Source: Streptomyces cellulosae
GTDB taxonomy: Bacteria; Actinomycetota; Actinomycetes; Streptomycetales; Streptomycetaceae
Direction: 5' to 3'
Assembly: GCF_000721105.1 (NCBI RefSeq)
Contig: NZ_JOEV01000017.1
Coordinates: 124,001 to 188,000, forward strand
Length of the DNA: 64,000 nucleotides
The position numbers were made by a program, and so were the translations under genes. Positions 1 to 8,410 of this stretch are shown here, piece by piece (position 1 is the stretch's first letter; each line of letters starts with the position of its first letter). A model generated the notes under the pieces. The model searched no databases. It was not told the origin of the DNA and saw only the letters and a program-made list of their open reading frames with translations.

Positions 1-464
1 CGGAAGCCGCTGGCGATCGAGTCCAGCACGATCAGCACGATGACGACGAGCCAGAGCAGCAGCGCGATGCTCTGCAGCGAACCCACGCGCACCATGCTCA
101 GCACGAGGATGACCACGGCCATCGGCAGGAAGAACTCCGCCACGTTGAACCGCGAGTCGATGAACTGGCGGGCGAACTTGCGGACCGGGCCCTTGTCACG
201 CGCGGGCAGGTACCGCTCGTCGCCGGTGGCCAGCGCCTGGCGCTGCCTCTCCAGCTGCGCGCGGCGTTCGTCGCGCTGTCGCTTGGAGGCCTCCTTGCGC
301 GAGGTCGTCGTGGTGGCCACGCTGCGGCGCACCGACTGGGCCTCACTGCGCTTCGGCGTGGGGCGGCCCTTCGGGGCCTGCGGGTCACGGGTCTGCTTGG
401 AGTTGGTCAGCGGCGCCTTGTCGGCGACTGCGGCCTTCTCATCCTTCGCACGGCTACGGAACAC
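1..464 (-). CDS. DUF3043 integral membrane protein (3' end outside the window)
   Basis: The gene reads leftwards and is cut by the window edge after about 154 codons. The N-terminal ~110 residues are basic and disordered (many R/K, with RRS, RKEASKRQRDERR-type runs). Two hydrophobic segments follow (FFLPMAVVILVL and SIALLLWLVVIVLIVL) and the reading ends at LDSIASGF. This is the DUF3043 layout conserved in actinobacteria; the function is unknown. The GTG at 464 is chosen because the protein then begins FRSRAKDEK; an in-frame ATG at 494 would add ten residues. It is divergent from pspA. Confidence 0.8.
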   Translation of the reverse strand, partial: MFRSRAKDEKAAVADKAPLTNSKQTRDPQAPKGRPTPKRSEAQSVRRSVATTTTSRKEASKRQRDERRAQLERQRQALATGDERYLPARDKGPVRKFARQFIDSRFNVAEFFLPMAVVILVLSMVRVGSLQSIALLLWLVVIVLIVLDSIASGF

Positions 465-709
465 AAAAGCCAAGGGTACGTGGTGCGGCGGCATGGACGG
501 GAGCCCGGTGGGGAACGATCCGGCAACGCCGGTCGTCTCTAACCCTGAAGGTCACCTACTCCTCACGCCGGAGCAGCGCCTTCACCAGTCGTCCTTGGGG
601 ATGAGCGCATCGGTCCCCGAACAGTGCGGTAATGGATGCAGGGCCCGTACTGTGGGTTCTGTTGCAGTCGCTGGAGCTGGAGTCCGTCAGAAGGGGGCGC
701 GCGAAGCCC

Positions 710-1504
710 ATGAGCGGTGTCATGAAGCGTATGGGGATGATCTTCCGCGCGAAGGCGAACAAGGCCCTTGACCGGGCCGAGGACCCGCGCGAAACCCTCG
801 ATTACTCGTATCAGAAGCAGCTGGAGCTGCTGCAGAAGGTGCGCCGCGGCGTCGCCGACGTGGCGACCAGCCGCAAGCGCCTGGAACTCCAGCTCAATCA
901 GCTGCAGTCCCAGTCGGGCAAGCTGGAGGACCAGGGCCGCAAGGCGCTCGCGCTGGGCCGTGAGGACCTGGCCCGCGAGGCGCTCTCGCGCCGGGCCGCG
1001 CTCCAGCAGCAGGTGACCGACCTGGAGACCCAGCACGCCACGCTCCAGGGCGAGGAGGAGAAGCTCACCCTCGCGGCCCAGCGGCTCCAGGCCAAGGTCG
1101 ACGCCTTCCGCACCAAGAAGGAGACGATCAAGGCCACGTACACCGCGGCCCAGGCGCAGACCCGGATCGGCGAGGCGTTCTCCGGCATCTCCGAGGAGAT
1201 GGGCGACGTCGGCCTGGCGATCCAGCGCGCCGAGGACAAGACGGCCCAGCTGCAGGCCCGGGCCGGCGCGATCGACGAACTGCTCGCCTCCGGCGCCCTG
1301 GACGACCAGTCCGGCATGCACAAGGACGACATCCAGGCCGAGCTGGACCGGCTCTCCGGTGGTACGGATGTGGAGCTGGAGCTGCAGCGCATGAAGGCGG
1401 AGCTGGCCGGGGGAAGCGCCGGTCAGCAGGCCATCGAAGGCGGCACGAACCAGCAGCAGTCCCAGCAGCAGCCGCAGGACACCCCGCGCTTCGACAAGCA
1501 GTGA
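710..1504 (+). CDS. pspA: PspA/IM30 family phage-shock protein
   Basis: 264-residue all-helical protein of the PspA/Vipp1 (ESCRT-III-like) superfamily, which binds and stabilises the inner leaflet of the plasma membrane during envelope stress. The N-terminal amphipathic helix (MKRMGMIFRAKANKAL) is followed by a long coiled coil, residues ~25-220, rich in E/Q/K/A. The C-terminal ~30 residues are Gln-rich and probably flexible. ATG 710 is preceded by AAGGGGGC; ATG 722 is a second possible start. The neighbours are pspAA, 64 bp downstream, then a two-component system and an RND exporter, which supports a membrane-stress locus. The PspBC/PspF regulators of enterobacteria are absent, as is usual in Streptomyces. 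Confidence 0.95.
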   Translation: MSGVMKRMGMIFRAKANKALDRAEDPRETLDYSYQKQLELLQKVRRGVADVATSRKRLELQLNQLQSQSGKLEDQGRKALALGREDLAREALSRRAALQQQVTDLETQHATLQGEEEKLTLAAQRLQAKVDAFRTKKETIKATYTAAQAQTRIGEAFSGISEEMGDVGLAIQRAEDKTAQLQARAGAIDELLASGALDDQSGMHKDDIQAELDRLSGGTDVELELQRMKAELAGGSAGQQAIEGGTNQQQSQQQPQDTPRFDKQ

Positions 1505-1568
1505 CCAGCAGTGAACAGCAGTGACCATTCGGTGACCAGCAGTAGGGCCCACGCCTGAGGAGGGCGAC

Positions 1569-1847
1569 ATGATCGTACGGATCATGGGGGAGGGGCAGGT
1601 GAGGCTGGCCGACGGCCACCTCACCGAACTGGACAAGCTCGACGACGAACTCCTGAGGGAGATGGAGAACGGCGACGGCCCCGGTTTCCGCGCCACCCTG
1701 GCGGCCTTGCTGTCCAAGGTCCGTGAACTGGGCGAACCGTTGCCGGACGACTCCCTGGAACCGTCCGAACTCATCCTCCCGTCGCCGGACGCGACGCTGG
1801 AGGAGGTACGGGAGCTGCTGAGCGACGACGGGCTGATCCCGGGCTGA
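1569..1847 (+). CDS. pspAA: PspA-associated protein PspAA
   Basis: 92-residue acidic protein starting MIVRIMGEGQVRL, a small beta-rich N-terminal half followed by helices (LDKLDDELLREMEN, FRATLAALLSKVREL) and an acidic tail. Its position directly after pspA with a GAGGAGGGCGAC ribosome site matches the actinobacterial PspA-PspAA pair. The PspAA family is thought to act with PspA at the membrane; no enzymatic motif is visible. It is probably co-transcribed with pspA, and 36 bp separate it from the following histidine kinase. Confidence 0.85.
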   Translation: MIVRIMGEGQVRLADGHLTELDKLDDELLREMENGDGPGFRATLAALLSKVRELGEPLPDDSLEPSELILPSPDATLEEVRELLSDDGLIPG

Positions 1848-1882
1848 ACCCAGAGCTGGACCGCTGCCCGCCCGACGGACCC

Positions 1883-3208
1883 GTGCCGAGGGCTGAGCGC
1901 ACGCCGGGGACCGCACCGGGAAACCCTTCGGCCGACCCCCGTTCCGCCCCGGCCGGGGCCCCCGTACCGTGGACGAACGTGAGCCCCCTCGACCGTGCCC
2001 GGCGTCAGCTGAAGGCACACCCACTCGCGCTGGACGCCGTGCTCGCGGCCGGCGTCCTCGTCTGCATGGTCGCCGGCTCGTTCGTGGACCCGGGCAGACA
2101 TCGGGGCGTCAGCTGGTCCCTCCGTACGCCCGACCCCCTCAGCCTGGTCCTCATCACCCTCGGCGCCGCCGCCCTGGTGTTCCGCCGCCGCGCACCGCTG
2201 GTGATCCTCGCGCTCACCGGCGGTTTCTCCCTGGTCGAGGCCGTCACCAGCGACCCCCGCGCACCCGTCGCCATGACCGCGGTCATCGCCCTCTACACCG
2301 TCGCGTCGACCACCGACCGCCCCACCACCCTGCGGGCCGGCCTGCTCACCATGACCGTCCTCACCGGCGCCTCCATGCTCGCCGGCCCCCTGCCGTGGTA
2401 CGCCCAGGAGAACCTCGCGATCTTCGCCTGGACCGGCATCGGCGCCACCGCCGGGGACGCGGTCCGCAGCCGCCGCGCCTTCATCCACGCCATCAGGGAG
2501 CGTGCCGAACGGGCCGAGCGCACCCGTGAGGAGGAGGCCCGCCGCCGGGTCGCCGAGGAACGCCTGCGCATCGCCCGCGACCTGCACGACGTCGTCGCCC
2601 ACCACATCGCCCTGGTCAACGTCCAGGCCGGAGTCGCCGCCCATGTCATGGACAAGCGGCCCGACCAGGCCAAGGAGGCCCTGGCCCACGTACGGGAGGC
2701 CAGCCGTTCCGCGCTCAACGAGCTGCGCGCCACCGTCGGACTGCTGCGGCAGTCCGGCGATCCGGAGGCGCCGACCGAGCCCGCCCCCGGCCTGGCCCGG
2801 CTCGACGAACTCGTCGGCACGTTCCGCAACGCCGGGCTGCACGTCGAGGTGGCCCGTGTCGACCACGGGACCACCCTGCCCGCCGCCGTCGACCTGGCCG
2901 CATACCGGGTCATCCAGGAGGCCCTCACCAACGTCCAGAAGCACGCCGGGACGCAGGCGAAGGCCGAGGTCAGCGTCGTCCGCGTGGGACCGGACATCGA
3001 GATCACCGTCCTCGACGACGGTGCCGGCCAGGACGACGGGCCCGTGACCGGGGGCGGCCACGGCCTGCTCGGGATGCGGGAGCGCGTGTCCGCTCTGCGC
3101 GGCACCCTCACCACCGGTCCCCGCTACGGGGGCGGTTTCCGCGTCCATGCGATCCTGCCGGTCAAGACCCGCACCACCGTCACCGCACAGCCGGGGGATC
3201 CCGTATGA
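1883..3208 (+). CDS. NarL/DesK-type sensor histidine kinase
   Basis: Up to 441 residues. A Pro-rich N-terminus is followed by four to five membrane spans (residues ~48-190), a short signalling helix rich in R/E, a HisKA_3 dimerisation domain with the phosphorylatable His in RIARDLHDVVAHH (H234) and a HATPase_c domain (YRVIQEALTNVQKH N-box, GHGLLGMRERV G-box). It autophosphorylates and passes the phosphate to the overlapping response regulator. The GTG at 1883 lies 36 bp after pspAA; an in-frame GTG at 1979 would remove 32 Pro-rich residues, so the start is uncertain. Being downstream of pspA-pspAA suggests it senses an envelope cue; the actual signal is unknown. Confidence 0.9.
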   Translation: MPRAERTPGTAPGNPSADPRSAPAGAPVPWTNVSPLDRARRQLKAHPLALDAVLAAGVLVCMVAGSFVDPGRHRGVSWSLRTPDPLSLVLITLGAAALVFRRRAPLVILALTGGFSLVEAVTSDPRAPVAMTAVIALYTVASTTDRPTTLRAGLLTMTVLTGASMLAGPLPWYAQENLAIFAWTGIGATAGDAVRSRRAFIHAIRERAERAERTREEEARRRVAEERLRIARDLHDVVAHHIALVNVQAGVAAHVMDKRPDQAKEALAHVREASRSALNELRATVGLLRQSGDPEAPTEPAPGLARLDELVGTFRNAGLHVEVARVDHGTTLPAAVDLAAYRVIQEALTNVQKHAGTQAKAEVSVVRVGPDIEITVLDDGAGQDDGPVTGGGHGLLGMRERVSALRGTLTTGPRYGGGFRVHAILPVKTRTTVTAQPGDPV

Positions 3209-3888
3209 CCATCCGTGTCCTGCTCGCCGACGACCAGGCACTGCTGCGCAGCGCCTTCCGCGTACTCGTCGACTCCGAGCCCGACATGGAGGTCGTGGGC
3301 GAGGCGTCCGACGGCGCGGAGGCGGTGCGGCTGACCAGGGAGCAGCGCGCCGACGTCGTCCTCATGGACATCCGGATGCCGGGCACCGACGGCCTCGCCG
3401 CCACCCGCATGATCAGCGCCGACCCGTCCCTCGCCCATGTCCGGGTGGTCATCCTGACCACCTTCGAGGTGGACGACTACGTCGTGCAGTCGCTGCGCGC
3501 GGGCGCCTCCGGCTTCCTCGGCAAGGGCTCCGAGCCCGAGGAACTCCTCAGCGCGATCCGGATCGCGGCCGGCGGCGAGGCCCTGCTCTCCCCGGCCGCC
3601 ACCAAGGGCCTGATCGCCCGCTTCCTCGCCCAGGGCGACGCGGCGGACGACGAGCGCGACCCGTCCCGCGCGCAGCGCCTCGCCGCCCTCACCGTCCGCG
3701 AGCGCGAGGTGCTGGTCCAGGTCGCCGGGGGACACTCCAACGACGAGATAGCCGAGCGCCTCGAGGTCAGCCCGCTCACCGTGAAGACGCACGTCAACCG
3801 GGCCATGGCCAAGCTGGGCGCGCGGGACCGGGCGCAGCTCGTGGTGATCGCGTACGAGTCGGGGCTGGTACGTCCAAGGGTGGAGTGA
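3205..3888 (+). CDS. NarL/LuxR-family response regulator
   Basis: 227 residues. The receiver domain has the acidic pair D9/D10, phosphoacceptor D55 (VVLMDIRMPG), T85 and K107. The C-terminal LuxR-type helix-turn-helix (LTVREREVLVQVAGG to LTVKTHVNRAMAKLG) binds DNA. The ATG overlaps the kinase stop by 4 nt, so the two are translationally coupled and form a cognate pair. A stem-loop 94 bp downstream ends the unit before the RND gene. Its targets are unknown; the RND pump and pspA are the nearest candidates. Confidence 0.93.
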   Translation: MTIRVLLADDQALLRSAFRVLVDSEPDMEVVGEASDGAEAVRLTREQRADVVLMDIRMPGTDGLAATRMISADPSLAHVRVVILTTFEVDDYVVQSLRAGASGFLGKGSEPEELLSAIRIAAGGEALLSPAATKGLIARFLAQGDAADDERDPSRAQRLAALTVREREVLVQVAGGHSNDEIAERLEVSPLTVKTHVNRAMAKLGARDRAQLVVIAYESGLVRPRVE

Positions 3889-3981
3889 GCTCGGCCCGGC
3901 CGTACTGCGCCCGGAGTATGCGCCGGATAAGGAAATGGACCTGGGGGCTACGGATCGGCGTCTCTTCATGGCTCAGGGTGT

Positions 3982-4011
3982 AGGGGCGGGCGCTCACATG
4001 TGCCCGCCCCT
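3982..4011. terminator. Stem-loop between response regulator and RND gene
   Basis: A perfect 10-bp inverted repeat (AGGGGCGGGC / GCCCGCCCCT) with a 10-nt loop. It has no long T tract, as is common for Streptomyces terminators. It probably separates the two-component operon from the RND gene, though read-through is possible. Confidence 0.6.
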
Positions 4012-4047
4012 GCACTTCTGCCGCTCCAGAAGAGAGATCCCTGACCC

Positions 4048-7000
4048 ATGTCCTGGCTGTCGAGGTTCAGCCTCGCGCAACGGGCCCTGATCGGCCTGAT
4101 GTCCCTCATCGCGCTCGCGTTCGGCGCGATCGCGATCCCGCAGCTCAAACAACAGCTCCTGCCCACCATCGAACTGCCGGTGGTGTCCGTGGTGGCGCCC
4201 TTCCAGGGCGCGTCCCCCGACGTCGTCGAGAAGCAGGTCGTCGAGCCCATCGAGGACAACCTGGAGGCCGTCGACGGCATCTCCGGCGTCACCTCCACGG
4301 CGAGCGAGGGCAACGCCGTGATCATGGCGTCCTTCGAGTACGGCAATGACACCGCGCAGCTCGTCGCCGACGTCCAGCAGGCCGTCAACCGGGCACGCGC
4401 CCAGCTCCCGGACGATGTGGACCCGCAGGTCGTCGCCGGGTCGACGGACGACATCCCGACCGTCGTCCTCGCCGTCACCTCCGACCAGGACCAGCAGGCG
4501 CTGGCCGACCGGCTCGAGGGGACCGTCGTACCGGCGCTGAAGGACATCGACGGCGTCGGCCAGGTCACCGTCGACGGTGTGCGGGACCTCCAGGTCACCG
4601 TCACCCCCGACGACGCGAAGCTGGCGAAGGCGGGCCTGACCACCGCCGCCCTGAGCCAGGCGCTCCAGGCGGGCGGCGCGACCGTCCCGGCCGGCTCCTT
4701 CGACGAGGACGGCGGCAACCGCACCGTCCAGGTCGGCGGCGGCTTCACCTCGCTGCGCCAGATCCAGGACCTGATGGTCCCCGGCCAGGGCGTGAAGAAG
4801 CCCGTACGCCTCGGTGACGTGGCGACGGTCGAGCAGCAGGAGGCCACCGCCGACTCCATCACCCGCACCGACGGCCGGCCCAGCCTCGCGGTCATGGTCA
4901 CCATGGACCACGACGGCAGCGCGGTCGCCATCTCGAACGCCGTCGAGGACAAGCTGCCCGGCCTGCGCAAGGACCTCGGTTCCGGCGCCCGCGTCACCGT
5001 CGTCAGCGACCAGGGCCCGGCGGTCTCCAAGGCCATCGAGGGCCTGACCACCGAGGGCGCCCTCGGACTGCTCTTCGCGGTCCTCGTCATCCTGGTCTTT
5101 CTGGCGTCGATCCGCTCGACACTGGTCACCGCGGTCAGCATCCCGCTGTCCGTGGTCCTCGCCCTGATCGTGCTGTGGACCCGTGACCTGTCCCTGAACA
5201 TGCTCACGCTGGGCGCGCTGACCATCGCCATCGGCCGGGTCGTGGACGACTCGATCGTGGTCCTGGAGAACATCAAGCGGCACCTCGGCTACGGCGAGGA
5301 GCGTCAGTCGGCGATCCTCAGCGCGGTCCGCGAGGTGGCCGGCGCGGTCACCTCCTCCACCCTCACCACGGTCGCCGTCTTCCTGCCGATCGGCCTGGTC
5401 GGCGGCATGGTGGGCGAGCTGTTCGGCTCGTTCAGCCTGACGGTGACGGCGGCCCTGCTGGCGTCGCTCCTGGTCTCCCTGACGGTCGTCCCGGTCCTGT
5501 CGTACTGGTTCCTGCGCGCCCCGAAGGGCACCCCCGAGGACGCCGAGGAGGCCCGCCGCAGAGCCGAGGAGAAGGAGGCGAGGAGCAGGCTCCAGCGCCT
5601 GTACGTCCCCGTCCTGCGGTTCGCCACCCGGCGCCGTCTGACGAGCCTGGCGATCGCGGTCGTCATCCTCGTCGGCACCTTCGGCATGGCCCCGCTGCTC
5701 AAGACCAACTTCTTCGACCAGGGCGAGCAGGAAGTCCTCACCGTCAAGCAGGAGCTGAAGCCCGGCACCAGCCTGGCGGCGACCGACGAGCAGGCGAAGA
5801 AGGTCGAGAAGCTGCTCGGCGACACCAAGGGCGTCAAGGACTACCAGGTCACCATCGGCTCCTCCGGGTTCATGGCGGCCTTCGGCGGCGGCACGGACAC
5901 CAACCAGGCGTCGTACCAGGTGATGCTGGACGACTCGGCGTCCTACGACGACGTCCAGGACAGCATCGAGGACGGCCTGCACCGGCTGTCCGGCATCGGC
6001 ACCACCACCGTCTCCGCGGGCGACGGCTTCGGCAGCCAGGACCTGAGCGTGGTCGTCAAGGCCGCCGACGGGAACGTCCTGCGCCGGGCCGCCGAGCAGG
6101 TCCGCAAGAGCGTGGCCGGCCTGGACGATGTCACGGACGTCACCAGCGACCTCTCGCAGAGCGTCCCGCGCATCTCGGTCAGGGCCACCTCCAAGGCGGC
6201 GGCGGCCGGTTTCAACGACCAGACCCTCGGCGCGGCCGTCGGCGAGGCCGTCCGCGGCACCACCGCGGCCAAGGCGATCCTCGACGACACCGAGCGGGAC
6301 GTCGTGATCAAGTCCGCGAAGCCGGCCCGCACGCTGGACGAGCTGAGGAACCTGCGGCTGGGCCCCGTGAAGCTCGGTGACATCGCCACGGTGAAGCTGG
6401 TCGACGGACCGGTCGCGATGACCCGTATCGACGGACAGCGCGCCGCGACCATCACCGCGAAGCCGACCGGCGACAACACCGGCGCCGTGAGCGCGGACCT
6501 GACGTCGAAGCTCGACTCGCTCAAGCTCCCGGCGGGCGCCACGGCCGAGATCGGCGGGGTCTCCCAGAACCAGGACGACGCGTTCAAGAACCTCGGCCTG
6601 GCGATGCTCGCGGCGATCGCGATCGTCTTCATGCTGCTGGTGGCGACCTTCCGTTCGCTGGCGCAGCCGCTGATCCTGCTGGTCTCCATCCCGTTCGCGG
6701 CGACCGGCGCGATCGGCCTGCTGGTGGCGACGGGCACCCCGATGGGCGTTCCCGCGATGATCGGCATGCTGATGCTCATCGGCATCGTGGTCACCAACGC
6801 GATCGTGCTGATCGACCTGATCAACCAGTACCGCAAGCAGGGCTACGGCGTCGTCGAGGCGGTCGTCGAGGGCGGCCGCCACCGGCTGCGCCCGATCCTG
6901 ATGACGGCGCTGGCCACGATCTTCGCCCTGCTCCCGATGGCCCTGGGCGTCACCGGCGAGGGCGGCTTCATCGCCCAGCCGCTCGCGGTGGTCGTGATCG

Positions 7001-7152
7001 GCGGCCTGATCACGTCGACCCTGCTCACCCTGCTCCTCGTCCCGACGCTGTACGCGATGCTGGAGCTCCGCAAGGAGCGCCGGGCGAAGAAGCGGGCGGC
7101 GAAGAAGCAGGCCGCCGAGCCGGAGAAGGCACCGGAGCCGGCCGGGGTGTGA
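4048..7152 (+). CDS. RND (HAE1/AcrB-type) efflux transporter
   Basis: 1034 residues with the duplicated RND architecture: TM1 at residues ~10-32, a large periplasmic-type loop domain (~40-330), TM2-6, a second loop domain (~555-830), TM8-12 and a Lys/Ala-rich cytoplasmic tail (KKRAAKKQAAEPEKAPEPAGV). The proton-relay Asp pair of TM4 is visible in IGRVVDDSIVVLENIKRHLG. It should export hydrophobic compounds by proton antiport. Sequence signatures are of the hydrophobe/amphiphile-efflux type rather than MmpL. No membrane-fusion or outer-membrane partner is encoded nearby, as expected for a Gram-positive host. It lies downstream of the two-component system in the same orientation, suggesting regulation by it. 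Confidence 0.92.
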   Translation: MSWLSRFSLAQRALIGLMSLIALAFGAIAIPQLKQQLLPTIELPVVSVVAPFQGASPDVVEKQVVEPIEDNLEAVDGISGVTSTASEGNAVIMASFEYGNDTAQLVADVQQAVNRARAQLPDDVDPQVVAGSTDDIPTVVLAVTSDQDQQALADRLEGTVVPALKDIDGVGQVTVDGVRDLQVTVTPDDAKLAKAGLTTAALSQALQAGGATVPAGSFDEDGGNRTVQVGGGFTSLRQIQDLMVPGQGVKKPVRLGDVATVEQQEATADSITRTDGRPSLAVMVTMDHDGSAVAISNAVEDKLPGLRKDLGSGARVTVVSDQGPAVSKAIEGLTTEGALGLLFAVLVILVFLASIRSTLVTAVSIPLSVVLALIVLWTRDLSLNMLTLGALTIAIGRVVDDSIVVLENIKRHLGYGEERQSAILSAVREVAGAVTSSTLTTVAVFLPIGLVGGMVGELFGSFSLTVTAALLASLLVSLTVVPVLSYWFLRAPKGTPEDAEEARRRAEEKEARSRLQRLYVPVLRFATRRRLTSLAIAVVILVGTFGMAPLLKTNFFDQGEQEVLTVKQELKPGTSLAATDEQAKKVEKLLGDTKGVKDYQVTIGSSGFMAAFGGGTDTNQASYQVMLDDSASYDDVQDSIEDGLHRLSGIGTTTVSAGDGFGSQDLSVVVKAADGNVLRRAAEQVRKSVAGLDDVTDVTSDLSQSVPRISVRATSKAAAAGFNDQTLGAAVGEAVRGTTAAKAILDDTERDVVIKSAKPARTLDELRNLRLGPVKLGDIATVKLVDGPVAMTRIDGQRAATITAKPTGDNTGAVSADLTSKLDSLKLPAGATAEIGGVSQNQDDAFKNLGLAMLAAIAIVFMLLVATFRSLAQPLILLVSIPFAATGAIGLLVATGTPMGVPAMIGMLMLIGIVVTNAIVLIDLINQYRKQGYGVVEAVVEGGRHRLRPILMTALATIFALLPMALGVTGEGGFIAQPLAVVVIGGLITSTLLTLLLVPTLYAMLELRKERRAKKRAAKKQAAEPEKAPEPAGV

Positions 7153-7159
7153 GTGACCG

Positions 7160-7188
7160 AGGGCCGGGTCTCGTCGAGACCCGGCCCT
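7160..7188. terminator. Bidirectional terminator between RND gene and pectate lyase
   Basis: A perfect 13-bp inverted repeat (AGGGCCGGGTCTC / GAGACCCGGCCCT) with a 3-nt loop, placed between two convergent genes. Symmetry and position fit a shared bidirectional terminator. Confidence 0.85.
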
Positions 7189-7220
7189 CCTCGTGCGGTG
7201 CGTGCGCTCCCGAGCGCGGA

Positions 7221-8267
7221 TCAGCGGTAGGTGACGGCCGAGGCGCTGTAGCGGCAGTTCGTGCCGTCGGGGCCGCTGCCCAGTTCGGTCGGTTCCGCGC
7301 CGCTGCTGTTGCCCCGGAAGCGTTCGCACACGGTGATGTCCCGGCTGTCGCCGCCGGTGAGCGTCACACCCGAGATGACGGCCGTGTCCCCGTAGTTGGC
7401 GTTGATGCCGGCCAGCACCTTGCCGGGGCCCGTCGCCCGCACGCCGCTGATCACGACGTGGCGCTCGTACTGGGTGTCGCAGTTGCCGCATGAGCGGTAG
7501 AGCTTGCCGAAGGCGGCCACCTGGAAGTTCCTGATGGTCAGCGTGCCGGCCCCGTTGTGCTGGAAGACCTTGTCGTCCGCGTTGCGCGCACCGCCCCCGT
7601 CGACCAGGTACGTGGCCGAGGCGGACGTGCCCTTGAAGGTGGCCGCGTCCTCGCCGACGTCCTCCCACCACACGTTGCGCAGGGTGCAGCTGCCCAGGCA
7701 GTGCACGCCGTCGGCGGCCGGGTCGCCCAGGACGACGTTCTCCAGCACGGCACCGTCGGCGAGTTCGAACAGGGGGCCCTGGTCCTCGGACTGGCCGTCG
7801 GTGCCCAGGCTGCCGGAGCCGCGGAAGCGCTTCAGTCCGCCGTCGAAGGTGCCGGAGACCTCGATGGTCGCGGTCACCGCGCGTTCGCCGGTGGCGGTGG
7901 GCCAGGCGGTGTACGAGGTGCGGGGGATGGTCCGGGCGGAGGCTTTCACCGCGACCGGGGTCCGCTTCTTCGCCGGCTTCGACGGCGACGCGGAAACCGA
8001 CGGCGACGCGGAAACCGACGGGGACGCGGAGACCGACGGCGACGGCGACGCCGACGCGGCCGCGGTGGGCGGCAGGTGCGCGCGGTACGTCGTCGGCGAC
8101 GGGGCGGACGCCCCGTCGACCGGGGTGGCACCGGGGCGCGACAACAGGGCCGCGCCGAGCACCACCCCTCCGGTCAGCACGGTGGCCAGCACTGCGACCA
8201 GGACAGGCCGGCGGCGACCGGTCGGCACGCCCCGCCGGTGGCGCGGGGCGGCTGTTCTCTTGCTCAC
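7221..8267 (-). CDS. Secreted polysaccharide lyase family 3 pectate lyase
   Basis: 348 residues. An N-terminal basic region and hydrophobic segment (VLVAVLATVLTGGVVLGAALL, residues ~23-43) act as signal peptide or membrane anchor. A Ser/Ala/Pro linker with SASPSV repeats (~70-95) precedes a right-handed beta-helix domain (~130-348). The PL3 hallmark VWWEDVGEDAATFKG is visible, with DGVHCLGSCTLRN before it and the paired cysteines CGNC and CERF. The enzyme should cleave pectate by beta-elimination outside the cell, probably calcium dependent. GTG 8267 is preceded by AGAGGGAA. It sits alone between convergent RND and upstream nadA, so it is probably a single-gene unit. Confidence 0.9.
   Translation of the reverse strand: MSKRTAAPRHRRGVPTGRRRPVLVAVLATVLTGGVVLGAALLSRPGATPVDGASAPSPTTYRAHLPPTAAASASPSPSVSASPSVSASPSVSASPSKPAKKRTPVAVKASARTIPRTSYTAWPTATGERAVTATIEVSGTFDGGLKRFRGSGSLGTDGQSEDQGPLFELADGAVLENVVLGDPAADGVHCLGSCTLRNVWWEDVGEDAATFKGTSASATYLVDGGGARNADDKVFQHNGAGTLTIRNFQVAAFGKLYRSCGNCDTQYERHVVISGVRATGPGKVLAGINANYGDTAVISGVTLTGGDSRDITVCERFRGNSSGAEPTELGSGPDGTNCRYSASAVTYR
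7981..8052. repeat. Four 18-bp tandem repeats in the pectate lyase linker
   Basis: Units start at 7981, 7999, 8017 and 8035. The first two are identical, the third differs at two positions and the fourth is diverged. They encode the SASPSV-type hexapeptide linker of the lyase, so copy number changes would alter linker length without breaking the frame. Confidence 0.9.
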
Positions 8268-8410
8268 GTGGGTTCCCTCTGCAGGCCCGGTTTCCCCTCG
8301 TGTCGCCACCGAGGACACGAAGGTTGCCGTGGTGGCCGGAAACCGTTGGCAAAATCCGGGCCCGGCGGCGACGGACGCTTGGCGCCCGCCCCGCCGTGAG
8401 CACGTGCCGG

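Noticed and set aside
464..709. Possible small gene between DUF3043 and pspA
   Set aside because: Frames here are shadow-like with no ribosome site. The region is a divergent promoter area with no clear operator.
7981..8052. Short tandem repeats considered as a CRISPR array
   Set aside because: Units are 18 bp, contiguous, without spacers and in coding phase of a linker.
3994..8403. A very long open reading frame opposite the RND transporter
   Set aside because: High-GC codon bias creates long antisense frames. The forward strand encodes a complete RND protein, and the antisense frame has no domain or ribosome site.
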